Positions 17,720 to 27,622 of a stretch of DNA of 64,000 bases are shown piece by piece. A program made the position numbers and the translations under genes. Origin of the DNA: an uncultured Muribaculaceae bacterium (lineage in GTDB: Bacteria > Bacteroidota > Bacteroidia > Bacteroidales > Muribaculaceae); assembly GCA_910576935.1 (NCBI GenBank), contig CAJTKG010000003.1, positions 1-64,000 on the forward strand, given 5' to 3'. The notes beneath the pieces are model-generated. The model did no database searches. It was not told the origin of the DNA and worked only from the letters and a program-made list of their open reading frames with translations. The first letter of the stretch is position 1; every line of letters starts with the position of its first letter.

Positions 17720-20040
17720 TATCCGAGTATTTTAAATTTTGCAAAACTAAGCAGCAGTTTTTTAGTGCTGACGTTGTCAAATCTTACAGTGATCTTGTGG
17801 TCGGGGGTGCTTGTGTCTATCTCTGTGATGACGCCGCGGCCAAAACGCTGGTGTTCGATCACTGCGCCGGTTTGAAGTTCGGAGGCTGAATGCTGGGCAT
17901 AGTCGTTGCTGCCGCCCGTTGCAGTCGGTGTCGGTCTGTTATTCGTTGTTTCGTAGGTATTTTGCCTGTTGTCGCCACGATATGCCGTAGACGTGCCTAT
18001 TGGCTTCAACACCCTCTGGTGTTCATAGCAGTCTCGTGAAGGACGTACTTCAGACGTCCCTATCTGAGAGCCAAGTCCTACCTTGAGATATTTGATATTT
18101 ATATCCCTTAGAAAACGCGATGGATTACATAGTTTATTCTGTCCGTTGATATATCGGCTTTTGGCGTAGGTCATCATGCAGAACCTCCTGGCGCGGGTTA
18201 TGGCGACATAAAGCAGACGCCGTTCTTCTTCGATTTCGGCGAGACTGCCACGTCCCATAGACGACGGGAGAAGGTCCTCTTCGACTCCGACTATAAACAC
18301 ATTGTCAAACTCCAGACCTTTTGCGGCATGTATAGTCATAAGAGTCACACATTCTTCCATTCCCGTGGCCTCGTCCTGGTCTGTCGCAAGAGACACCTCC
18401 GACAAGAAGTCGACAAGGCGAACACTCTCGGAGGCGCCTTGTTCTTTTTTGTCATCGACAAACTGACGGGCGGCGTTTAGAAGTTCCTGGATATTCTCTT
18501 TTTTCGACACACTTTCTGGCGTGCTGTCAGAGGCATACAGAGCTAAGATCCTTGATTCGTTGACGATGGAGACTGTCATGGTCTCGGCGTCAATGCCGTC
18601 GTTGTTACGAGCTATAAACTGTGATATGAGATTGGTGAAACTCTCGATTTTCGCTTTTGTGCCCCTGTTGATGTCAAGCTGATAGCCGGCCGGATCAACA
18701 GCTATGCGCCACAGGCTCACTTTATTCTCAATTGCTGCGTTCGCCAATTTTTTAACCGTGGTCTCGCCGATACCGCGGGCCGGTGTGTTTATCACACGTT
18801 TGAAGGCTTCGTCGTCGTCAGGATTGATTGCAAGACGCAGATATGCGACGACATCTTTTATTTCCTTGCGCTGATAGAAGGCGAGACCTCCGTATATGCG
18901 ATAGGGAATATTGCGTTTGCGTAGAGCTTCTTCAAGTATACGCGACTGTGCGTTGGTGCGGTAGAGCACGGCAAAGTCGTTATAACTGTCTTTGCTGTGC
19001 ATCTTTACTTGCGATATGCGGTTTGCCACAAGATAGCCTTCTTCGAAGTCGCTGTAGCTCTCGACTATGTTGATGCGTTCGCCCGGTTCGTTTTCAGAGA
19101 ATACATCCTTGTGGATCTGACGCGAGTTTTTGTCGATAAGCGTATTGGCGGCGTTGATTATGTTCTGGGTCGAGCGATAGTTACGTTCGAGCTTAAAAGT
19201 TTTTAAATTGGCATATTGGTCGCGCAGATTCAAAATAAACTTTATGTTCGCGCCGCGAAACGAATATATGCTTTGCGCGTCATCGCCGACGACACACAGG
19301 TTGCCTTGACCCTCGGTGAGCAGGGTGATGATGCTGTTTTGCGCGTGATTGGTGTCCTGGTATTCGTCAACCAATACATATCTGAAAAATTCGCGGTAGT
19401 GGTTGAGAACTCCGGGGTTTGATGACAGCAATACGTTGGTGTAGAACAGCAGGTCATCGAAATCCATCGCTCCGGCGATGCGGCAGCGGTCGCGGTAGGC
19501 CGTATAGATGTCGACTATATGAGGTCGTCGGCAGTTTTTGTCCGAACGCATCAGATCGGCGTCGGCACGATAGGCTTCGGGGGAGTATAATGCGTTTTTT
19601 GCAAATGAAATAGCATTGAAAACTGTCGACGGATTATATAGCTTTTCATCAAGCTGCATATCCTTTATAATCATCTTCAGCAGCGATTTCGAGTCTGATG
19701 TCTCATAAATTGTGAAATCACGTTTGAATCCGATCAGGTCGGCATTGGCCCTGAGAATGCGAAGAAACATCGAGTGGAATGTCCCCATCCATAATTTTGA
19801 AGACGTCTTATCGCCGACAAGAGCCTCGATGCGCTCACGCATCTCGCGAGCCGCTTTATTCGTGAATGTAAGAGCCATTATACGCCACGGTTCATAGCCT
19901 TTGGCGAGAAGATGCACGATTTTATATGTGAGCACACGCGTCTTGCCCGAACCCGCGCCGGCGATAACCAGTTCCGGGCCGTCGAGATATTCGACAGCCT
20001 GGCGCTGTTGTTGATTAAGTTTGTCGAGATATTCTTCCAT
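17719..20040 (-). CDS. pcrA: ATP-dependent 3'-5' DNA helicase UvrD/PcrA
   Basis: Superfamily 1A helicase for nucleotide-excision and mismatch repair and rolling-circle replication. Walker A is GAGSGKTRVLTYK near residues 31-43, Walker B VLVDEYQDTNHAQ, motif III GDDAQSIYSFRGA, motif V/VI TIHAAKGLEFDNVF and YVAITRARR. The C-terminal tail (HQRFGRGVITEIDTST and following) is the Tudor-like RNA-polymerase-binding module typical of PcrA. An upstream TTG at 20046 is in frame, but the ATG at 20040 overlaps the upstream DUF4250 stop as TAATG, so it is preferred. Confidence 0.96.
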   Translation of the reverse strand: MEEYLDKLNQQQRQAVEYLDGPELVIAGAGSGKTRVLTYKIVHLLAKGYEPWRIMALTFTNKAAREMRERIEALVGDKTSSKLWMGTFHSMFLRILRANADLIGFKRDFTIYETSDSKSLLKMIIKDMQLDEKLYNPSTVFNAISFAKNALYSPEAYRADADLMRSDKNCRRPHIVDIYTAYRDRCRIAGAMDFDDLLFYTNVLLSSNPGVLNHYREFFRYVLVDEYQDTNHAQNSIITLLTEGQGNLCVVGDDAQSIYSFRGANIKFILNLRDQYANLKTFKLERNYRSTQNIINAANTLIDKNSRQIHKDVFSENEPGERINIVESYSDFEEGYLVANRISQVKMHSKDSYNDFAVLYRTNAQSRILEEALRKRNIPYRIYGGLAFYQRKEIKDVVAYLRLAINPDDDEAFKRVINTPARGIGETTVKKLANAAIENKVSLWRIAVDPAGYQLDINRGTKAKIESFTNLISQFIARNNDGIDAETMTVSIVNESRILALYASDSTPESVSKKENIQELLNAARQFVDDKKEQGASESVRLVDFLSEVSLATDQDEATGMEECVTLMTIHAAKGLEFDNVFIVGVEEDLLPSSMGRGSLAEIEEERRLLYVAITRARRFCMMTYAKSRYINGQNKLCNPSRFLRDINIKYLKVGLGSQIGTSEVRPSRDCYEHQRVLKPIGTSTAYRGDNRQNTYETTNNRPTPTATGGSNDYAQHSASELQTGAVIEHQRFGRGVITEIDTSTPDHKITVRFDNVSTKKLLLSFAKFKILG

Positions 20041-20219
20041 TACCAAAACTTGTTGTGTTCGGGCGAATATTCAAAGCCTGCGTTACCAAGTTTGCCGACT
20101 AGCGTCTCACGGTCGATGCCAAGATCTTCGCATAACGAGTCAAGGTCGCGGTATTCGTCTCTGAGCTTGGTGTTTATATAACTCAATAATATGACGGGGT
20201 CTTGTGGTAGGTGTTCCAT
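20040..20219 (-). CDS. DUF4250 small protein
   Basis: 59 aa, from MEHLPQDPVILLSYINTKLR to SPEHNKFW. The central segment CEDLGIDRETLVGKLGNAGF looks like a small helix-turn-helix-like fold, and the whole matches what I know of the DUF4250 family of ~60-aa proteins. Function is unknown. Its stop TAA overlaps the uvrD start (TAATG), so the two are translationally coupled and a helicase-related role is possible. Confidence 0.8.
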   Translation of the reverse strand: MEHLPQDPVILLSYINTKLRDEYRDLDSLCEDLGIDRETLVGKLGNAGFEYSPEHNKFW

Positions 20220-20287
20220 GACTGTTTATTTTACTACAAATTTACGCTATTTTTCACTAACAAGCCCACGGTCATGGTATTTTTGAT

Positions 20288-20295
20288 TACATTTG
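20288..20295 (+). promoter_or_regulatory. -7 element upstream of polyprenyl synthase
   Basis: TACATTTG matches TAnnTTTG; no clear TTTG lies about 20 bp upstream. The predicted leader to the ATG at 20316 is about 16 nt. Confidence 0.45.
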
Positions 20296-20315
20296 CATAA
20301 AAATAAAACACAGCT

Positions 20316-21275
20316 ATGTTGACTCATGACGAAATATCAGATTTAATCGCTTCAGCAATCAATGGAATCTCTTTACCGCAGAATCCGGCCGGCCTTTACA
20401 GACCTATCGATTACACACTTGAGTCCGGCGGCAAACGGCTGCGTCCGTTATTGGTCATTGCAGTATGCAGCGCGCTTGGCGGAGATGTGACAAAAGCAAT
20501 TGATCCGGCTCTCGGAATTGAGATTTTCCATAATTTCACATTGCTTCATGACGATGTCATGGATAAAGCTGATATTCGTCGAGGTCATCCCACCGTTCAT
20601 GTCAAATGGGACGATAACACAGCCATACTGTCGGGCGATGCCATGCTTACTCTCGCATATTGGTATATAGCAAAATCTTCAGGCGAATTCCTCAGAGAAG
20701 CTTTCGACCTGTTCAACAAAACGGCGATGGAGGTCTACGAAGGCCAGCAGTACGACATGGATTTTGAGAAACGCAAGGATATAACGGTTGCGCAGTATCT
20801 CGACATGATCAGGCTGAAGACCTCGGTCCTTCTCGGTTGCGCCTGTCGCATGGGCGCCATAGTCGCCGGAGCCGATGCCAGCAAAGCAGAAGCATTCTAT
20901 CAATATGGCGTCAACCTCGGCATGGCTTTCCAGCTTAAAGACGATTGGCTTGACACATATGGCGATCCGACAATATTCGGCAAAGGCATAGGCGGCGATA
21001 TTATCAACGAAAAGAAAACATGGCTGCTTGTGACAGCTCTGTCGGAAGCACGCGAGGATCTTCTTGACATACTGTCTGAAGATCTTGAAGATAAAGAACG
21101 TATCAGACAGGTAACCGCCGTATATGACAGTCTGAAACTTAACGAGCGGAGTATCAGGCTGATAAATGAATACTCCGATAAAGCTGTGGCTGCAATCGCC
21201 GACGCCGGTCTCGATCTTGAAGGCAGAACGTTCTTTACAGACCTTGCTATAAAATCGGCCTGCCGCGACCATTGA
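20316..21275 (+). CDS. Trans-isoprenyl diphosphate synthase
   Basis: Condenses isopentenyl diphosphate onto an allylic primer; likely supplies the menaquinone side chain or bactoprenol precursors. The first Asp-rich motif LLHDDVMDKADIRRG is near residues 78-92, with upstream GGKRLRP. The second Asp-rich motif is FQLKDDWLD near 208-216. Product chain length cannot be set from sequence alone. Followed after 1 bp by tatD. Confidence 0.93.
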   Translation: MLTHDEISDLIASAINGISLPQNPAGLYRPIDYTLESGGKRLRPLLVIAVCSALGGDVTKAIDPALGIEIFHNFTLLHDDVMDKADIRRGHPTVHVKWDDNTAILSGDAMLTLAYWYIAKSSGEFLREAFDLFNKTAMEVYEGQQYDMDFEKRKDITVAQYLDMIRLKTSVLLGCACRMGAIVAGADASKAEAFYQYGVNLGMAFQLKDDWLDTYGDPTIFGKGIGGDIINEKKTWLLVTALSEAREDLLDILSEDLEDKERIRQVTAVYDSLKLNERSIRLINEYSDKAVAAIADAGLDLEGRTFFTDLAIKSACRDH

Positions 21276-21276
21276 T

Positions 21277-22047
21277 ATGGAACTTTTTGACACTCATACT
21301 CATCTCTACCTTACCGAATTTGACGTTGACGGTGGTGGAGATAAAGCCGTCGAACGTGCTGTCGGGGCCGGTGTGACACATATGGTATTCCCAAACGTCG
21401 ACCTTGCTTCGATCGAACCGATGAGGTTGCTGGCATCGAGATACAAAGACAACGTATATTGTGCCATGGGGCTTCACCCGACTGAGGTAAACGAGGCATG
21501 GCGCGATACACTCGACGAGGTCCTGTCAAATCTTGACCGTGATAATGATGTGGCAGTTGGCGAGATAGGTATGGATCTTTATTGGGATAAAACCTATGAA
21601 GACCAACAGATGCAGGTCTTCGAGCGTCAGATAGAAGTAGCCGCAGACTGTGGGCTGCCCGTCATCATACATTGTCGCGAAGCACTCGATCAGACACTCG
21701 AAGTGCTTCAAGGAGCGCCCGCGGTAGATGCTGTCTTTCACAGCTTCGGCGGGACAATCGCCGATGTCGAGCGGGTCAGACGGGTAGGTGACTATATGTT
21801 TGGCATAAACGGCATTGTCACATTCAAGAACTCAAAACTTAAAGAAGTGCTGCCGGTGATCGGTCTCGACCGTCTGATGTTGGAGACCGATTCACCTTAT
21901 CTCGCGCCTGTGCCCAAGCGAGGCAGACGCAACGAGAGTGCTTTCATGGTCTATACCGCCGAGTGTGTCGCCGGAATTTTGGACATAGATACAAAAGCGG
22001 TGGCTGAAATGACCACCGCCAATGCTGTAAAATTCTTTCGACTCTAA
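21277..22047 (+). CDS. tatD: TatD family metal-dependent hydrolase / DNase
   Basis: TIM-barrel metallo-hydrolase, 256 aa. Metal ligands are visible in FDTHTHLY (residues 3-10), GEIGMDLYWDK, IIHCREA, FHSFGG and ETDSPYLAPVP. TatD proteins have 3'-5' exonuclease or D-aminoacyl-tRNA deacylase-like activities. In an operon with the prenyl synthase, tail-to-tail with the small minus-strand gene at 22072. Confidence 0.94.
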   Translation: MELFDTHTHLYLTEFDVDGGGDKAVERAVGAGVTHMVFPNVDLASIEPMRLLASRYKDNVYCAMGLHPTEVNEAWRDTLDEVLSNLDRDNDVAVGEIGMDLYWDKTYEDQQMQVFERQIEVAADCGLPVIIHCREALDQTLEVLQGAPAVDAVFHSFGGTIADVERVRRVGDYMFGINGIVTFKNSKLKEVLPVIGLDRLMLETDSPYLAPVPKRGRRNESAFMVYTAECVAGILDIDTKAVAEMTTANAVKFFRL

Positions 22048-22071
22048 GAGTGTGTTTGGATTTGATTTCTT

Positions 22072-22425
22072 CTAACAGAAACCCCTTAGAAAAGCGAATT
22101 CATCGGCCACGTCACAAAGTCGGGCGACAGTTTTTCTTATTGTGTCTACGTCCGACGTGATGACTGACAGCTTGTTGTCTATAAACACTGTCATCTTCAC
22201 ATTATCGCCGGCTATGTTTGTGTTCGCCGGCAACGATGATATGATATCAGTGACAAGTTCGGCAAAATCGCCTTTATATGGCGGTAGCTGGCCGTCTTCG
22301 ATTGAATCGTCTGTAGCGAAACGATAATATATTCTGTCGGGGCTGAGCAGTATGTCTGCGCGGGCTATATCGCCCGCGGCAAACATAAGGGTCAGCTTTT
22401 TGACGTCAGATTGTTGAATACCCAT
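22072..22425 (-). CDS. Conserved-looking small protein, unknown function
   Basis: 117 aa with no signal peptide or membrane segment. Alternating strands and helices (RIYYRFATDD, VKMTVFIDNKLSVITSDVDTIRKTVARL) suggest a compact alpha/beta domain. It begins 5 bp after purT on the same strand, so it is cotranscribed with it. No family recognised; codon use resembles its neighbours, which supports it being real. Confidence 0.6.
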   Translation of the reverse strand: MGIQQSDVKKLTLMFAAGDIARADILLSPDRIYYRFATDDSIEDGQLPPYKGDFAELVTDIISSLPANTNIAGDNVKMTVFIDNKLSVITSDVDTIRKTVARLCDVADEFAFLRGFC

Positions 22426-22430
22426 TGTCG

Positions 22431-23621
22431 TCAGCGGGGCAGAACATTTACCTTCAGCGCATCATAAGCCCTTTCTGCTTTGGCGCGGGCAGTCTCGACG
22501 CTATCGTCGGTCGCCAGTATGACGCCCATGCGACGGTGGCCTTTGATCTCGGGCTTGCCGAAGATGCGCATCTGCACACCGGGTTCGGCCAGAACAGTCT
22601 CGAGATTATCCATCTCGATCTTGTCGGTATCGCCCTCGACAACGATTGCGCGTGAAGCCGACGGCCCGTAAAATCTGATTGCAGGAACGGGAAGGCCGAG
22701 CAGAGCGCGGGCATGAAGGGCAAACTCGCTGAGGTCCTGTGATATCATCGTCACCATGCCGGTATCGTGAGGGCGAGGTGATACTTCGCTGAAAATTACT
22801 TCGTCACCCTTAATAAAAAGTTCCACGCCGAAGATACCGTAACCGCCGAGTGCGTCAGTCACTTTCTTTGCTATATCGCGGGCACTTTCGATGGCTTTTG
22901 TTGACATTGGCTGGGGTTGCCATGAGTATCGGTAGTCACCGTCTATCTGGATATGGCCGATAGGCTCGCAGAACACAGTACCGCTGACGCTTCTGACTGT
23001 CAAAAGCGTTATCTCGTAATCAAAATCGACAAACCCCTCGACTATGACACGTCCTGCACCTGCCCGACCGCCTTCCTGGGCGATATGCCAGGCATTTTCG
23101 ATGTCTTCGGCTTTTTTTATCATGGACTGACCGTGACCCGATGAACTCATCACAGGTTTGACAACACAGGGGATACCTATTTCGTCGACCGCTTTTTTGA
23201 ATTCTTCATAATCGGAAGCAAAACGATAGGGCGATGTCTTGACGCCAAGAGTCTCGGCGGCCAGACGACGTATACCCTCGCGGTTCATTGTCAGGAATGC
23301 GGCATTGGCCGTAGGCGTCACGTTGTAGCCTTCTTTCTCGAGTTCGACAAGTACAGGAGTTGCGATGGCTTCGACTTCGGGAATTATGTGGTCGGGTTTT
23401 TCGGCCTCGATTATCTGGCGAAGGGCTTCGCCGTCGAGCATGTTGAAAACATAACTTCTGTGGGCCACCTGCATTGCCGGTGCACCGGGATATCTGTCGC
23501 AAGCTACAACTTCTACACCGTAGCGCTGTAACTCGATTGCGACCTCTTTGCCTAATTCGCCGCTGCCAAGCAAAAGTGCTTTGCGGCCTACAGAGGTCAT
23601 TACGGAACCAATTTTTGCCAT
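22431..23621 (-). CDS. purT: Formate-dependent phosphoribosylglycinamide formyltransferase
   Basis: ATP-grasp enzyme that formylates GAR with free formate in purine synthesis, independent of folate. The 396-aa protein shows an N-terminal [20 protein letters not shown] nucleotide-binding loop, central ATP-grasp signatures [15 protein letters not shown] and [15 protein letters not shown], and [16 protein letters not shown] at the metal/ATP site. The gene follows prfC on the same strand with a 26-bp gap. Confidence 0.96.
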   Translation of the reverse strand: MAKIGSVMTSVGRKALLLGSGELGKEVAIELQRYGVEVVACDRYPGAPAMQVAHRSYVFNMLDGEALRQIIEAEKPDHIIPEVEAIATPVLVELEKEGYNVTPTANAAFLTMNREGIRRLAAETLGVKTSPYRFASDYEEFKKAVDEIGIPCVVKPVMSSSGHGQSMIKKAEDIENAWHIAQEGGRAGAGRVIVEGFVDFDYEITLLTVRSVSGTVFCEPIGHIQIDGDYRYSWQPQPMSTKAIESARDIAKKVTDALGGYGIFGVELFIKGDEVIFSEVSPRPHDTGMVTMISQDLSEFALHARALLGLPVPAIRFYGPSASRAIVVEGDTDKIEMDNLETVLAEPGVQMRIFGKPEIKGHRRMGVILATDDSVETARAKAERAYDALKVNVLPR

Positions 23622-23647
23622 GATAATCAGCTTTTTATAATTTATTG

Positions 23648-25228
23648 TTAAAATTCACTTGAAAAATGAAAACGGATGTCGGGGAAATCAGACTGTGCCA
23701 TCTGAAGCACATAATTTGAGTCGGCGAGGAACACATCGCGTCCTTCTCTGTCGACAGCCATGAATCTGTTTTTGCGTTTCTTGAACGACTCGAGCGAGGC
23801 GGCATTGTCGCTCTCGATCCAGCAGGCCTTATATAGAGATATCGGCTCCCAGTTGCATTGTGCGCCATATTCGTGGAGGAGGCGGTATTGTATCACCTCG
23901 AACTGTAGCTGTCCTACCGTGCCGATAATCTTACGGCCGTTGAATGTGTTGGTAAAGAGTTGGGCTACGCCTTCGTCCATAAGCTGTTGTATGCCTTTGT
24001 CGAGCTGCTTCGATTTCATCGGGTCGGCGTTTTCGATATATTTGAACATCTCGGGCGAGAAACTTGGCAGTCCCTTGAAATGAAGTTCTTCTCCAGCTGT
24101 CAGAGTATCGCCGATTTTGAAATTTCCGGTGTCCGGCAGGCCCACGATGTCACCGGGATAAGCCTCGTCAACGATGCTCTTTTTCTGGGCCATGAAAGCT
24201 GTCGGGGCCGAGAACTTCATCATCTTGCCCGAACGTATATGTTTATAATTGGCATTGCGTTCGAATTTGCCTGAACAGATTTTTACGAACGCGATACAGC
24301 TCCGGTGGTTCGGATCCATGTTGGCGTGTATCTTGAAGACAAAGCCCGAAAAAGTATCTTCGGCGGGTTTTACCTCGCGCTCGAGTGTTACGACAGGGCG
24401 GGGTGAGGGAGCGATCTTGACGAAGCAGTCGAGCAGTTCTTTAACACCGAATGTGTTGAGGGCCGAACCGAAGAACACCGGAGCCAGCTTGCCGGCGAGA
24501 TATTCGTTGACATCGAATTCAGGGTAGACACCTTCAATCAGATCAAGATCTTCGCGCAGTTTTGCCGCATCGGTTTCACCTACGGCTTCGTCGATGGCTG
24601 TATCGTTGATGTCGTCTATTTCAACGCGCTCGGTCACTTTCTGTTTGTCGGGTGTGAAAAGATCGAGGCTGTGCTCATATATATTATATACGCCCTTGAA
24701 TTTCGCGCCTATGTTTATCGGCCACGACAGCGGTCTAACACTGATCTTTAGCTCGCTTTCGAGTTCGTCAAGTATTTCAAACGGGTCGCGGCCCTCGCGG
24801 TCGAGTTTGTTGACGAAAATGATCACAGGTGTGTTGCGCATACGGCAGACTTCCATCAGCTTGCGGGTCTGCTGTTCGACACCTTTGGCGACGTCGACGA
24901 CGATGATGACACTGTCGACGGCTGTCAGAGTGCGGTAAGTGTCTTCCGCGAAGTCCTGGTGGCCCGGTGTGTCGAGGATGTTGATCTTATAATCGCCGTA
25001 GTTGAAGCCCATGACAGACGTCGCTACAGAAATGCCGCGTTGCTTCTCGATCTCCATCCAGTCGCTGGTGGCGGTCTTCTTGATTTTATTTGATTTGACA
25101 GCTCCGGCGATGTGTATCGCACCGCCGTAAAGAAGCAGTTTCTCTGTCAGAGTGGTTTTGCCGGCGTCAGGGTGTGATATGATAGCAAAAGTGCGGCGCC
25201 GTTCTATTTCTTCGTTGATAGTAGCCAA
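23648..25228 (-). CDS. prfC: Peptide chain release factor 3
   Basis: GTPase that removes RF1/RF2 from the ribosome after termination. 526 aa with G1 [13 protein letters not shown] (residues 18-30), switch-I region [20 protein letters not shown]3 DTPGHQDF and G4 NKLDREGRD, then the domain II/III segments. Length and motifs separate it from EF-G. It is 25 bp downstream of rfbD on the same strand. Confidence 0.97.
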   Translation of the reverse strand: MATINEEIERRRTFAIISHPDAGKTTLTEKLLLYGGAIHIAGAVKSNKIKKTATSDWMEIEKQRGISVATSVMGFNYGDYKINILDTPGHQDFAEDTYRTLTAVDSVIIVVDVAKGVEQQTRKLMEVCRMRNTPVIIFVNKLDREGRDPFEILDELESELKISVRPLSWPINIGAKFKGVYNIYEHSLDLFTPDKQKVTERVEIDDINDTAIDEAVGETDAAKLREDLDLIEGVYPEFDVNEYLAGKLAPVFFGSALNTFGVKELLDCFVKIAPSPRPVVTLEREVKPAEDTFSGFVFKIHANMDPNHRSCIAFVKICSGKFERNANYKHIRSGKMMKFSAPTAFMAQKKSIVDEAYPGDIVGLPDTGNFKIGDTLTAGEELHFKGLPSFSPEMFKYIENADPMKSKQLDKGIQQLMDEGVAQLFTNTFNGRKIIGTVGQLQFEVIQYRLLHEYGAQCNWEPISLYKACWIESDNAASLESFKKRKNRFMAVDREGRDVFLADSNYVLQMAQSDFPDIRFHFSSEF

Positions 25229-25253
25229 TTTATATTATCTTGAGATGTTAAGT

Positions 25254-26123
25254 TCAGATGTCACTGTCTGCTGATATTCTGTCGAGGCAACGCGCCAGAG
25301 ATTCTTCCCAATGCGGTATCTCGATACCATAGACAGCCTTTATTTTTGATTTGTCGAGCACAGAGTAATGCGGACGTGTGACCGCCGACGGATAATCTTT
25401 TGATGTGATTGCCGCCACATGGCAGTCTGTGATGTTCGACATCTTAAAGATCACGGTCGCGAAGTCATACCACGAGCATGCGCCTTCGTCCGAAAAATTG
25501 TATATCCCTGACGTCCACTGTCGGTTAAACAGTATCGAGGCTATCGCCTCGGCGAGGTCGGCGGCATAAGTCGGTGTGCCAATCTGATCGAAGACGACAT
25601 TCAGATTCTTGCGTTCGCGTCCGAGTCTGAGCATTGTCTTGACAAAATTGTTGCCATAACTCGAATAGAGCCAGCCTGTGCGTACGATGATACTCTCCGG
25701 GGCAAGACCGAGCAATGCGGTTTCGCCGTGGCGTTTCGAGATGCCATACTCAGACACCGGATTGACCTTGTCGCTCTCGGTATAAGGTCTGCTCGAATTA
25801 CCGTCGAAAACATAGTCGGTCGACACGTGCAGTATCTTGAATCCGAGTCTGTCTGACATTCTGCCAAGGTTTGAGACGGCATCTACGTTTGCGCGATGGC
25901 ATACGCTCTTCTCGATTTCAGCACGCTCGACAGCCGTATATGCCGCACAATTGACGACATGGCTGAAATCGCCGTCAGTTAAATATTTCTCGACCGCATC
26001 GAAATCTCCGAGGTCGAGCTCATCCATATCGATATAAGTTGTAATCCCCGGGTTGAGACGTTCGAGAACATCTCTCATCTCATTGCCGAGTTGGCCGCGT
26101 GCGCCGGTAACTAAAATCTTCAT
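25254..26123 (-). CDS. rfbD: dTDP-4-dehydrorhamnose reductase
   Basis: Last step of dTDP-L-rhamnose synthesis. Rossmann loop ILVTGARGQLGNEMR at the N-terminus, STDYVFDG, SEYGISKRHGE (YxxxK) and RTGWLYSSYG. The ATG at 26123 is preferred over an upstream TTG at 26147 because the Rossmann motif starts there. A TAATTTTG -7 element lies at 26152-26145, giving a leader of about 18 nt. The other rhamnose genes (rfbA-C) are not in the window. Confidence 0.93.
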   Translation of the reverse strand: MKILVTGARGQLGNEMRDVLERLNPGITTYIDMDELDLGDFDAVEKYLTDGDFSHVVNCAAYTAVERAEIEKSVCHRANVDAVSNLGRMSDRLGFKILHVSTDYVFDGNSSRPYTESDKVNPVSEYGISKRHGETALLGLAPESIIVRTGWLYSSYGNNFVKTMLRLGRERKNLNVVFDQIGTPTYAADLAEAIASILFNRQWTSGIYNFSDEGACSWYDFATVIFKMSNITDCHVAAITSKDYPSAVTRPHYSVLDKSKIKAVYGIEIPHWEESLARCLDRISADSDI

Positions 26124-26225
26124 GACTCTGGCTGGTATTTTTTGCAAAATTACAAAAAAATAAACGAAACGCCGAGTTTATATGTTATAATCAAAAACAA
26201 TAAATTTAACACAATATTTATTATT

Positions 26226-26699
26226 ATGAAAGAAATCGCATTAACCGGCACAAACAATAAAGTCTTTGCCGATGTATTGTCTGTCCTGCTTGCAAGAGAT
26301 ATTGCTGTAAATGCCATGGTGGATTATCCCGAGCATGTTATGCTCAACGACGAGTTGCTCACCGTGACACGTGCTGATTTTACAAATAAAGAGGCAATGA
26401 AAGAAGCTTTCGAAGGCTACAATACTATAGTGTTGACATACAGCGACGATCTTGCCGACCACAATACAGACGATCTTACGCTCAAGACATTTGCCGATAC
26501 ATTCACGGCGGCCCGTGAAGCCGGTGCCTCGCGGGTGATTGTCGTCGGCAGTCCCCAGTCGCAGGCTTTCTTCGTTTCGTTGATGCGTCGCACCGACGAC
26601 GTCGACTGGGTCTTCATCTCGACTGAAGGCGATTTTCCCGACCGTACGGCCGACGAAGTAATAGAGCCTTCGTTCCATCGCGAAGTCTATGTTGAATAA
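26226..26699 (+). CDS. Small Rossmann-like protein, unknown function
   Basis: 157 aa from the ATG at 26226 (MKEIALTGTNNKVFADVLS). It has the outline of an atypical NAD(P)-binding fold: beta1 with TGTNNK replacing TGxxGxxG, then ADFTNKEAMKEAFEGYNTIVLTY, then ASRVIVVGSPQSQAFF. The dinucleotide glycines are incomplete, so cofactor binding is uncertain. It is divergent from rfbD and followed by a long imperfect hairpin at 26710-26765. Confidence 0.7.
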   Translation: MKEIALTGTNNKVFADVLSVLLARDIAVNAMVDYPEHVMLNDELLTVTRADFTNKEAMKEAFEGYNTIVLTYSDDLADHNTDDLTLKTFADTFTAAREAGASRVIVVGSPQSQAFFVSLMRRTDDVDWVFISTEGDFPDRTADEVIEPSFHREVYVE

Positions 26700-26709
26700 A
26701 TACCCCTTG

Positions 26710-26826
26710 GCAGAAGTTTGTTCCGACAAAAAGTAAACATTTTTATCTTTTGTCATAACTTCTGCTATGAAAAATGCCGAATCCGCAAACTTTTCACTGA
26801 AAAATCGCTGAAAAATTTGCGGATTC
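26710..26826. repeat. Two successive long inverted repeats
   Basis: First: GCAGAAGTT (26710-26718) pairs with AACTTCTGC (26757-26765), with GACAAAA/TTTTGTC nested inside; probably the terminator of the 26226 gene. Second: GAATCCGCAAA (26779-26789) pairs perfectly with TTTGCGGATTC (26816-26826). The right arm of the second repeat overlaps the -33 box of the promoter at 26816-26847. Confidence 0.65.
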
Positions 26827-26847
26827 AAAATAAAGGCTATAACTTTG
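26816..26847 (+). promoter_or_regulatory. Promoter of a candidate small RNA
   Basis: TTTG at 26816-26819, 20-bp spacer, TAACTTTG at 26840-26847: a full consensus match. Transcription would begin near 26851, only ~35 nt before an intrinsic terminator. Confidence 0.65.
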
Positions 26848-26850
26848 CAT

Positions 26851-26914
26851 CAGTTTTTCATGGTATAGATTTAAGGTTAATTGGATTGGTTGTCGGGAGA
26901 CAATCAATTTTTTT
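26851..26914 (+). ncRNA. Candidate short RNA (~60 nt) ending in an intrinsic terminator
   Basis: It runs from the predicted start to a terminator at 26885-26914: ATTGGTTGTC, loop GGGA, GACAATCAAT (10-bp stem with one G-T), followed by seven T. The unpaired 5' part contains GATTTAAGGTTAATTGG. It could be a free-standing small RNA or a terminated leader of the sigma factor gene 27119, which lies ~200 bp further on. I cannot assign it to a named RNA family. Confidence 0.5.
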
Positions 26915-27118
26915 GTATATCCCTGCGTTGATTGGCACATATACTCCGGTTTTAACAGTAATTATTAAACATCCTCTTATCAACCTTTCGCTCGTGACTT
27001 TAAGTGAATAGATCCTAAATAACCCTAATTTTCAGGGCGTTTTATTTCCTGCAGCGTTGTAATGTTGAGTTAGTCGTTTCAACATGAAACTATATTATTC
27101 ATCTATATCTATAAAAAT

Positions 27119-27622
27119 ATGGAGTCAAAAACATTTCAGGCAAAGTTGATAAAGCTGCAGAGCAACATGCTCAATTTCGCTTATATCCTTACATCAAATA
27201 GAGACGATGCTTATGACCTGCTTCAGGATACAACATTGAAAGTACTGGACAACAAAGACAAATATGTCGACAATGTCAATTTCAAGGGTTGGGTTTTTAC
27301 GATAATGCGCAATCTGTTTATCAATAACTATCGTAAAATTGTCAGATCGGGCACCGTCCTCGACCTTACCGAAGATCTCTATCATCTAAATCTGCCGCAA
27401 AACTCTGGCTATGAGTCGCCCGAAGGCTCACTCGCCTCTAAAGAAATAACAGCCATCATAGACTCGTTCGAAGATTCCTATAAGGTGCCTTTCTCTATGC
27501 ATGTCGCCGGCTATAAATATGCCGAGATAGCCGAACACACGGGATTGCCGCTCGGCACTGTCAAGAGTCGCATTTTTTTCGCCCGCCAACGCCTGCAGCG
27601 CGAACTTAAAGACTATCGCTGA
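27119..27622 (+). CDS. ECF-type RNA polymerase sigma factor
   Basis: 167 aa. Sigma region 2 covers about residues 10-75 (NRDDAYDLLQDTTLKVLDNKD and FKGWVFTIMRNLFINNYRK). Region 4 covers about 110-160 (YAEIAEHTGLPLGTVKSRIFFARQRLQREL). No anti-sigma gene is adjacent. It may respond to stress or an envelope signal, but the sequence does not say which. Convergent with rmuC, overlapping its 3' end by 10 bp. Confidence 0.93.
   Translation: MESKTFQAKLIKLQSNMLNFAYILTSNRDDAYDLLQDTTLKVLDNKDKYVDNVNFKGWVFTIMRNLFINNYRKIVRSGTVLDLTEDLYHLNLPQNSGYESPEGSLASKEITAIIDSFEDSYKVPFSMHVAGYKYAEIAEHTGLPLGTVKSRIFFARQRLQRELKDYR

Noticed and set aside
20040..20046. TTG start for the UvrD/PcrA helicase
   Set aside because: The ATG two codons in overlaps the DUF4250 stop codon as TAATG, the more usual coupled arrangement.
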